The translations under genes and the position numbers were made by a program. From an uncultured Granulosicoccaceae bacterium (lineage in GTDB: Bacteria > Pseudomonadota > Gammaproteobacteria > CALCKW01), in assembly GCA_937941555.1 (NCBI GenBank), contig CALDHJ010000045.1:1-13853 (forward strand): DNA of 13,853 nucleotides, written 5' to 3'. Position 1 is the stretch's first letter; each line of letters opens with the position of its first letter. The notes under the pieces were generated by a model. It made no database searches, had not been told where the DNA came from, and saw only the letters and a program-made list of their open reading frames with translations. Shown piece by piece: positions 8,138 to 13,853 of this stretch.

Positions 8138-9112
8138 GTGACCGCCACCACCCTCAGCAACGATGTGCGACCGCGCGTCACACAGCGGCTCTTTCGCACA
8201 CGCGCGGAAGACGCGCTCCCGCATGTCGCGACCCACCACCGGGTCTACATCGTGCCGACCCAGCGGGGCTTCGCCTTTCTGCTCGTACTGGTGTTGATGT
8301 TAGTCGCATCGGTCAACTACGCGCTGTCGCTCGGCTACGCGCTGAGCTTCATTCTGACCGGACTCTTTGCCGCGTCCCTACTGCACACGTACCAGAACCT
8401 CGCGGGCCTTGAGGTGCGCGGCATTGAACCAACCCCTGGCTTCGCCGGAGACACAGTTACTTTTCACTTCGCGCTCTACAACACCGCATCGACGCCCCGC
8501 CAAGGCATCTGCGTGCAGAGCGCACACGGCGACGCACCGCTCGTCGCGATCGCACCGCAGCACACCACCACCGCCACGCTCACGGTGGCGGCCGAGCAAC
8601 GCGGGCGGTTGCCACTGGGCCGAATTACCCTACAGAGCCACTGGCCGCTCGGCCTGTGGACCTGCTGGTGTTACTTGCATGTCCCGGTCACGGCAACGGT
8701 CTACCCGAAACCTGAAACCGATCCCCCACCGCTGCCGTCGCGACAGTCAGACGATCTCGGCGGACGGCCACAGTCGTCGCTCGACGGCGAAATTGCAGGT
8801 GTTCGGGAATACCGCCAGGGCGACCCGCTCAACGCCATCGCCTGGAAATCCGTCGCCAAGGGGGCGGGCTTGCAAGTTCGGACCTTCGAGAACCCGCAGA
8901 GCCCGGCCACGGCCATGCTGTCGCTGCAAGCGACCGGACTCCCCGAACTCGAAGACCAGCTGTCGCGGTTGAGTGCCTGGGCCGTGCAGGCACACGCTCA
9001 ACACACCGCGTTCGCACTCGACCTGCCGGGTGAGTCGCTCGACCCGGGTCGGGGTGATGCCCACGTCCAACAGGCCTTGCAGAGCCTGGCGCTCTACGGG
9101 ACACGCCCGTGA
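8138..9112 (+). CDS. DUF58-domain membrane protein
   Basis: A 324-residue inner-membrane protein. Two adjacent transmembrane segments (about 43-60 and 65-84) are followed by a large soluble part. This holds a beta-rich region (about 90-200) and the DUF58 signature VREYRQGDPLNAIAWKSVAK near 222-241, preceded by the typical 'GRPQSSLDGEIAGV'. DUF58 proteins are nearly always encoded beside a MoxR ATPase and a transglutaminase-like protein, as here, and are thought to work with them at the membrane; the biochemical role is not settled. The start is GTG, the only start that keeps the N-terminal tail. The stop overlaps the GTG start of the TgpA gene (GTGA), implying translational coupling. Confidence 0.92.
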   Translation: MTATTLSNDVRPRVTQRLFRTRAEDALPHVATHHRVYIVPTQRGFAFLLVLVLMLVASVNYALSLGYALSFILTGLFAASLLHTYQNLAGLEVRGIEPTPGFAGDTVTFHFALYNTASTPRQGICVQSAHGDAPLVAIAPQHTTTATLTVAAEQRGRLPLGRITLQSHWPLGLWTCWCYLHVPVTATVYPKPETDPPPLPSRQSDDLGGRPQSSLDGEIAGVREYRQGDPLNAIAWKSVAKGAGLQVRTFENPQSPATAMLSLQATGLPELEDQLSRLSAWAVQAHAQHTAFALDLPGESLDPGRGDAHVQQALQSLALYGTRP

Positions 9113-11205
9113 GCCGCGTCCGAGGAACATGGCGGCGGCTGTTCACCCGTACCGATCGCAATGCCACCGACACGCCTGTCGACGAGCGCACGCTCTTCGC
9201 CATGGCCACGGTGATCTTCCTCGTCCAGTTTCCACACCTCTTCCATTTGCCGATCTGGGTCAGCCTGCTCGGCGGCGGCCTCGTCGGCTTGCGGTTGTGG
9301 CACCACCACGCGCCCCACCACAAATCCCTCGCCCTGGTGCTCTCGCCGGTCACGGTGACATTGATTGCCGCGACGGCTGCGGTGTTGTTACGCCTCGACT
9401 ACGGCTACGCCGTGGGCCGTGACCCGTGCGTGGCCCTGCTATTCGTGTTGGTCGCGGCGAAATTCTCCGAGATCCGACGCGCGAGCGACGCCACGGTGTT
9501 GTTGTGCCTGTCGGCGTTTTTGCTGCTGACCCAATACTTCTACTCACAGACCATTCTCACCGCCCTGATCACCTTGCCGGAAATTGTGGCGATGGCGTTT
9601 GCCATGGCGGTGGTGCGCGACCCACACAACCCCGCCACCAACGCCCAGCAATTGCGCCTGGTGGGCAAGCTGCTGATTCAGGGCCTGCCGCTGGCGGCTG
9701 TGTTGTTTGTGTTGTTTCCGCGACTCCCCGGGCCCTTATGGTCGCTGCCCGAAGACGCGCTCGCGCGCACCGGGCTCTCGGATTCAATGTCACCCGGCAG
9801 CATCGGCTCGCTATCCAAATCCAACGAGGTCGCCTTCCGGGTCGAGTTCGATGGCCCACCGCCACCACCGCATGCCCGCTATTGGCGCGGTCCGGTGCTG
9901 ACGGAATTCGACGGCCGCAACTGGACTGTCAGCGAACAGAATACAGCCGCCACACCGTGGCACCCGCCGGACGCAAAGGTGTACGACTACACCGTGATGT
10001 TGCAACCGCACCGCCTGCGGTGGTTGTTTGCGCTCGACAGCGCGGCATCGCTGCCGCGCGCCGATCAGGGCGCCAACACCGACACTCCAATACTCGGTCA
10101 GTTGATGGCAGACCGCCAGTTGATCGCCAATGCGCCGGTAACCAGCGTGCTGCGCTACCGACAGTCGTCGGTGCTTAGCAACGCGATGATGCCCGCACAC
10201 GCACCGCGTGCCAGCACCTTGCAACTGCCCGGCAAGAATCCGAAGGCAATCGCTTTCGCCGAGGACCTGCGCGAGCAGTCAACAAGCGATCTCGACTACG
10301 CACAGAGGGTGTTGCGCCACTTCAACCGCGACACCTTCCGATACACCTTGCAGCCGCAGCTGCTGGGCGACGCCCCGGTTGACGAATTTCTGTTCGACAG
10401 CAAAGCCGGGTTTTGCGAACACTATTCCGCCGCCTTTGTGGTGATGATGCGCGCAGCGGATATCCCGGCCCGGGTCGTGACCGGCTACCTCGGCGGCGAG
10501 ATGAACGGCGACTATATGATCGTTAGGCAAGCCGATGCCCACGCCTGGGCCGAAGCCTTTATCGATGGCGTCTGGCGGCGTTTCGACCCCACCGGGCAAG
10601 TCGCACCCTCGCGCGTTGAGCAGGGCTTATCGGCCGCGCTGCCGACGGAATCGGCGGTGCCGAGCTTTGCGCGCATGGACGCCGGCTGGTTGCGTTCGGC
10701 TCGACTGCGCTGGGACGCATTAAACCACCAGTGGCAGCGGCTGGTGGTCGACTTCGACAACGACTCGCAGAAATCTCTCTGGGAACGACTCGGCCTGATC
10801 AACCCCTCCTTGGTCCACATCGTCGTGCTGGCAATGGCCTTGAGCCTCGCCTGGGGATTGTTCCTGTTCGGTATGCCAAGCCTGAACCGCTCAGGCCTGT
10901 CCCGCGATGAAGCCCTCTGGCACCGCCTGTGTCGGCTGCTTTCGCTGAACGGCTTTCCGCGCGTGCCCGGTGAATCGGCTGCCGAATACCTGCAGCGTGT
11001 GTCCGGCGAATGGCCACGACAACGTGCCCGCCTTCGCATGTTGAGCCACGACTTCACCACACTGCGCTTTCGGCGCACCGACGACACGCAGGCTCAGCGC
11101 ACGCGTGCGCGTATCCAACGCGAACTGCTCACGCTCGCGCTGGGTATAAGAGTGAACCGTTGGCAGCGCACCCGGCGCCCGGTCGCGAACGCCGAGCACG
11201 CCTGA
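9109..11205 (+). CDS. TgpA-type membrane transglutaminase-like protein (DUF3488/TGase core/DUF4129)
   Basis: A 698-residue protein with the full TgpA architecture. An N-terminal block of about six membrane segments (residues 20-210, DUF3488-like) is followed by an extracytoplasmic transglutaminase-like domain, one more helix (about 567-590, LVHIVVLAMALSLAWGLF) and a cytosolic C-terminal tail resembling DUF4129 (SRDEALWHRLCRLLSLNGFP, GESAAEYLQRV). The catalytic triad is intact: Cys436 in GFCEHYSAAF, His478 in DAHAWAEAF, and Asp493 in RRFDPTG. TgpA is known in Pseudomonas aeruginosa as an essential or near-essential membrane transglutaminase; the substrate is not known to me. The gene overlaps the DUF58 gene by four bases. 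It ends 40 bases from the convergent MBL gene, with no clear terminator between. Confidence 0.95.
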   Translation: MSRVRGTWRRLFTRTDRNATDTPVDERTLFAMATVIFLVQFPHLFHLPIWVSLLGGGLVGLRLWHHHAPHHKSLALVLSPVTVTLIAATAAVLLRLDYGYAVGRDPCVALLFVLVAAKFSEIRRASDATVLLCLSAFLLLTQYFYSQTILTALITLPEIVAMAFAMAVVRDPHNPATNAQQLRLVGKLLIQGLPLAAVLFVLFPRLPGPLWSLPEDALARTGLSDSMSPGSIGSLSKSNEVAFRVEFDGPPPPPHARYWRGPVLTEFDGRNWTVSEQNTAATPWHPPDAKVYDYTVMLQPHRLRWLFALDSAASLPRADQGANTDTPILGQLMADRQLIANAPVTSVLRYRQSSVLSNAMMPAHAPRASTLQLPGKNPKAIAFAEDLREQSTSDLDYAQRVLRHFNRDTFRYTLQPQLLGDAPVDEFLFDSKAGFCEHYSAAFVVMMRAADIPARVVTGYLGGEMNGDYMIVRQADAHAWAEAFIDGVWRRFDPTGQVAPSRVEQGLSAALPTESAVPSFARMDAGWLRSARLRWDALNHQWQRLVVDFDNDSQKSLWERLGLINPSLVHIVVLAMALSLAWGLFLFGMPSLNRSGLSRDEALWHRLCRLLSLNGFPRVPGESAAEYLQRVSGEWPRQRARLRMLSHDFTTLRFRRTDDTQAQRTRARIQRELLTLALGIRVNRWQRTRRPVANAEHA

Positions 11206-11245
11206 GGTTCTTCATACCGGTTCGCGACTTACGTGTTTAAAAGCC

Positions 11246-12106
11246 TCAGCTACCGCCTTGCAGCGACAGCACCGCCTCGCGGTTCTGCGCGTGGACTTCC
11301 GCGTAGGGCTCCCACCAGGAAATGACCCCGGCCTCGAGGTAGTCCGACAGCAGGGGCTGCGGCGTGCAACGGGTCTCGTCTGACACCGCGCCCGCTTGAA
11401 GCATCGCGTCAATGTAGTGGGCATTGGCGTCGATCAGCCGTTTCGAATAGCCGCCGCGCCGGATGGTGTCGACGGAACCGTGGCAGGGATAGATGTGCTC
11501 GATGTCCATTGCCCGTAGCCGATCGAATTCCGCACGCTGCACGGCCGCGGAGGCAAAGTCGAAATCGAAAAACCACAGCGGGTCTTCGAGCAGGTCGCTT
11601 GCGAGCAGGATCTTGTGCTCGGGCAGCAGCACACCGAGGTGCCCTGCTTCGTGGATCTTCACCTCGTGCAGTTCGAGCTTGATGTCGTCGACCCAGAGAT
11701 CGAGACGCCCCTCGAAGCAGAGGTTGGGTGGCACCACGGTGAAGGGATCGTAGTCGCCGTACCCCGCCTCGAACTCGGCGCGTCTGGCCAACATCACCTC
11801 ACGGGTGTGCGCGTGCCCGACGATCACATCGTCGGCAAAGGCGACATTGTCGACAATGTGGTCGACGTGCCAGTGTGAACACACGAGCGTGAACCGGGTC
11901 ACGCCTTGCGTGCGGGCGAGGTAGTCGCGGACCCACTGCCCCTGCCCCGGCCGCGCCATGGAATCGATTACCACAGCATGCCCGTTGCGGTGAACAGCGT
12001 ATGCGCCGCCGCCGAGCCGCATGTCGAGCATCGGGTCGTCGGGGTGTCTCCCCCAATGGAAGTGGGTCAGAAAGTCCCGCACCTCAACCACGTCGATCGC
12101 ACTCAT
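11246..12106 (-). CDS. MBL-fold metallo-hydrolase
   Basis: A 286-residue metallo-beta-lactamase-fold hydrolase. It has the HxHxDH motif in SHWHVDHI (His78, His80, Asp82, His83), then His156 in HEAGHLGVLLPE, Asp171 in LLASDLLEDP and His209 in YPCHGS. All ligands for a dinuclear zinc site are therefore present. It has no signal peptide and is probably cytosolic. The class contains lactonases, glyoxalase II and many uncharacterised esterases; nothing here picks one. The Trp/Phe-rich stretch PLWFFDFDFAS after Asp171 may line the substrate pocket. The frame extends upstream to 12211. ATG 12106 is preferred for a family-like N-terminus, but ATG 12136, with AGGA 11 bases upstream, is a real alternative that would add ten residues. 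It is convergent with TgpA and on the same strand as the upstream lipoprotein gene. Confidence 0.9.
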   Translation of the reverse strand: MSAIDVVEVRDFLTHFHWGRHPDDPMLDMRLGGGAYAVHRNGHAVVIDSMARPGQGQWVRDYLARTQGVTRFTLVCSHWHVDHIVDNVAFADDVIVGHAHTREVMLARRAEFEAGYGDYDPFTVVPPNLCFEGRLDLWVDDIKLELHEVKIHEAGHLGVLLPEHKILLASDLLEDPLWFFDFDFASAAVQRAEFDRLRAMDIEHIYPCHGSVDTIRRGGYSKRLIDANAHYIDAMLQAGAVSDETRCTPQPLLSDYLEAGVISWWEPYAEVHAQNREAVLSLQGGS

Positions 12107-12237
12107 GAGCCCCACGCCTGTTTCACCTCGCACCATTGATTTAAAAATCCTGTACAGACCACGACGCGAAACAGTGTACCCGAGAGCGCAGTCTGGTTTT
12201 TTCAACGACACGCCACGGGAGTGAGGACGACGGATTG

Positions 12238-12251
12238 TGCCAGCGTTGGCA
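12238..12251. repeat. Inverted repeat TGCCA-GCGT-TGGCA
   Basis: A near-perfect palindrome upstream of the MBL gene. It shares its outer half-sites (TGCCA/TGGCA) with the inverted repeat at 12315-12335, so the pair could be operator sites for one regulator. That is only a guess from the shared half-sites. Confidence 0.4.
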
Positions 12252-12314
12252 AATGGCAGCCCGGCGGCCTGCCTAGGTTCGTCGAATCGGCAATCGCACT
12301 GGAGAGTCGGACCG

Positions 12315-12335
12315 TGCCAACCGCACTAGTTGGCA
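12315..12335. repeat. Inverted repeat TGCCAAC-7-GTTGGCA
   Basis: A perfect 7-base inverted repeat with a 7-base centre (CGCACTA), 64 bases from the related palindrome at 12238. It could be an operator upstream of the MBL gene or a small hairpin in the leader RNA. No regulator gene lies in the window. Confidence 0.45.
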
Positions 12336-12454
12336 GCTGGGTCAAGTACCGTCAAACCGGACTCAATCACCGGGCTATTACCCCGGCTCACCATCCAATG
12401 CGCCCAAGCTGGTCGGGAGCACGACGATAGCGGTGCGCAGGTGAGCCGCAAGTA

Positions 12455-12503
12455 TCCTGTCTGCAATCGCAGAGAGGACGCCGGTTCGGGTTGCCGGACC
12501 GGC
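12455..12503 (-). terminator. Two tandem hairpins after the second lipoprotein gene
   Basis: Two back-to-back 24-base hairpins with 10-pair stems and 4-base loops. 12480-12503 pairs GCCGGTTCGG with CCGGACCGGC (one G:U on the plus strand). 12455-12478 pairs TCCTGTCTGC with GCAGAGAGGA (one mismatch). On the minus strand they begin about 24 bases after the lipoprotein stop, where a terminator is expected. Neither is followed by a clear U run, so they could instead be a 3' stabilising structure or part of a structured RNA. Confidence 0.4.
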
Positions 12504-12526
12504 ATGCAACGGGGTTCAGCGGCAAT

Positions 12527-13828
12527 TCATTCCGTGTCGTCGATCGAATCCAGCAGATCTTCCAACGCGGCGACCTCGTTGCTGAGAGCGGAATACCAGT
12601 AGGTAAGTGACGATTTCAGCTCGCAAGCCTCTGCCATGACACCGAGCGCACCCTGCACAGCGAATTCCATGGAGTCCGATTCGAGGTGATTCCAATCCAC
12701 CGCATACAGCCGCTGGTTGCCATTGCGGTGATACGTGATGAAAGCGGGCTGATCGCCCGTGGCATCCACCAGTGCACCAAAGTCATCGTCGGTGTGGCAC
12801 TGGTGCGCAAGGGCCAGCCCTTCAGCCAGGTACCGGTTGAATCGATCAAATCGCGGGTCGTCGTGAAGACGGGTCACCGCACCGGGCACCGCATCGGCCG
12901 ACACCTGCCGGGCCGGCACACCGGCTACCGGATCACCCACACCGCGCCACCGCGCTTCACGCACGTTGGTCCACCCATTGGTTTGAGATCCGAACCCGGT
13001 CACGCGCAGGTACCGCGCGGTGACGCCGGGCAACTCGAAGTCGGTCAGTGGTGACACGTTGCTGGTTGCGACCAGCCCATCGAACGCATCAAGCCATTGC
13101 TGACCATCCGCACTGGTCTCGATTCGCACCCAGACATTGCGCGGATCGTTCATGTGCAGGTATAGCCCGCCCACACTCTGGATACTGCCGATGTCATACG
13201 TCATGGCGGAACCCAGATCGGCAGCCCAGAAAGACCCACCGTCTACAAAGCCGTCAATGGAGAGCGACGGCGGATGCGCCACATCGTCAATGGCGCTCGC
13301 CGCATGGTGCACGAACGCGTTTCCAACCGGCATGACCTGATCAAAACGACTTTGCGCGCCATCCGCCGAAATACGCACCTTGAAAAACCGATAATCCGAG
13401 CGGTTGAGTTGCGTGCCGTCCTCATCATGTGCAAAAACCGCCCACCGGTAGTCGTATCCGGGCTGCAGAATCAACAGTCGCTCAACAGTGTAGGTTTCAA
13501 CCGCATTCGTAATGCCGATAGGCTTTGCCACGGTGTAGCCAGTGGCTTCACCGGTCGTGTGGTTGACCACCGACACGCGGTATTCATCGACGCCGACATC
13601 AGTATCGGTGCTGAACAGAAAACGGTAACGATCCGAGCCATCGCGCCGGATCTCATCGCCGTCGATTGGCGAGAGACCGACAAGATGAGGCGGCGCCTCT
13701 ATAGTCGTCGGCGGTTCAATCGACGATCCCAACGAAGGGGGCGCACTTGGCGATTCCGTGTTCGATGACTTTGAACAACCAACAACAAGTGTTGCGGCAA
13801 GGCTCACAGCAAGACAATTCCATTTCAT
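12527..13828 (-). CDS. Lipoprotein with FN3-like and discoidin (F5/8 type C) domains, paralogue
   Basis: A 433-residue envelope lipoprotein paralogous to the one at 5292-6740. The signal peptide MKWNCLAVSLAATLVVGC places the lipid-modified Cys at residue 18, as in the paralogue. A short Ser/Pro linker (about 19-48) is followed by an FN3-like domain (about 49-153), a discoidin-like domain (about 172-297; LSIDGFVDGGSFW, MTYDIGSIQSVGGLYLHM, ARYLRVTGFG) and the shared C-terminal domain (DPRFDRFNRYLAEGLALAHQC, DATGD), with Cys344 and Cys402 matching the cysteines of the paralogue. In the core of the FN3-like part 58 of 73 residues are identical. ATG 13828 has GGAG nine bases upstream. Function is not known; binding of surface glycans or peptidoglycan is inferred from the domains only. 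Confidence 0.88.
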   Translation of the reverse strand: MKWNCLAVSLAATLVVGCSKSSNTESPSAPPSLGSSIEPPTTIEAPPHLVGLSPIDGDEIRRDGSDRYRFLFSTDTDVGVDEYRVSVVNHTTGEATGYTVAKPIGITNAVETYTVERLLILQPGYDYRWAVFAHDEDGTQLNRSDYRFFKVRISADGAQSRFDQVMPVGNAFVHHAASAIDDVAHPPSLSIDGFVDGGSFWAADLGSAMTYDIGSIQSVGGLYLHMNDPRNVWVRIETSADGQQWLDAFDGLVATSNVSPLTDFELPGVTARYLRVTGFGSQTNGWTNVREARWRGVGDPVAGVPARQVSADAVPGAVTRLHDDPRFDRFNRYLAEGLALAHQCHTDDDFGALVDATGDQPAFITYHRNGNQRLYAVDWNHLESDSMEFAVQGALGVMAEACELKSSLTYWYSALSNEVAALEDLLDSIDDTE

Positions 13829-13853
13829 GAGTACGAACTCCAGTAAACAGTTT

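Larger units (their letters stand above)
12107..12526. other. Gene-free stretch rich in inverted repeats
   Basis: This spacer of about 420 bases separates the second lipoprotein gene from the MBL gene; both are transcribed on the minus strand. Open frames here give no recognisable protein. It contains five short inverted repeats (12238-12251, 12315-12335, 12370-12386, 12455-12478, 12480-12503). It should also hold the MBL promoter: on the minus strand TACACT (around 12170) is a fair -10 and TTGAAA a fair -35, but they are 21 bases apart. Confidence 0.5.

Noticed and set aside
12221..12430. Small plus-strand open frame of 69 residues in the spacer
   Set aside because: No ribosome site or recognisable motif, and the composition looks random.
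12480..12503. Possible tRNA T-arm (GGTTCG...)
   Set aside because: The stem and loop sizes do not fit a T arm, and no acceptor, anticodon or D arm is found nearby.

Overview
The window is GC-rich bacterial DNA (about 60-65% by eye). It carries a Gram-negative gene set: lipoprotein signal peptides, a MoxR/DUF58/TgpA operon, a XenA-like ene-reductase and a MATE exporter. Gene content and codon use suggest a gammaproteobacterium, perhaps marine or soil. No rRNA, tRNA or mobile-element gene is present to fix the taxon. I see no phage, IS or CRISPR signal.

Layout. 1-2356 (minus strand): a small VOC/glyoxalase-fold protein, a XenA/YqjM-type old yellow enzyme and a small three-helix membrane protein. 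2638-5233 (plus): a MATE transporter followed by a creatinase-like M24 hydrolase in which all five metal-ligand positions of true M24 peptidases appear replaced. 5234-6740 (minus): a good intrinsic terminator and a lipoprotein with a long Ser/Asp/Gly linker, a fibronectin-III-like domain, a discoidin (F5/8 type C) domain and an unrecognised C-terminal domain. 6741-7159: a gene-free stretch holding a decayed fragment of a second M24 gene. 7160-11205 (plus): the three-gene operon MoxR ATPase, DUF58 protein, TgpA-type membrane transglutaminase. 11246-12106 (minus): an MBL-fold hydrolase. 12107-12526: a gene-free stretch rich in inverted repeats. 12527-13828 (minus): a second, clearly paralogous discoidin lipoprotein with a much shorter linker.

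How the parts may fit. MoxR, DUF58 and TgpA are a standard trio: a chaperone-like AAA+ ATPase, a membrane protein and a membrane-bound transglutaminase/protease-fold enzyme with an extracytoplasmic active site. The two paralogous lipoproteins lie either side of the block made of this operon and the MBL gene, and one of them starts divergently from the operon. That arrangement, with the M24 relic next to the first lipoprotein, points to a past segmental duplication. A link between the lipoproteins and the transglutaminase at the cell envelope is inference only. The genes in 1-5233 look like ordinary metabolic and transport genes.
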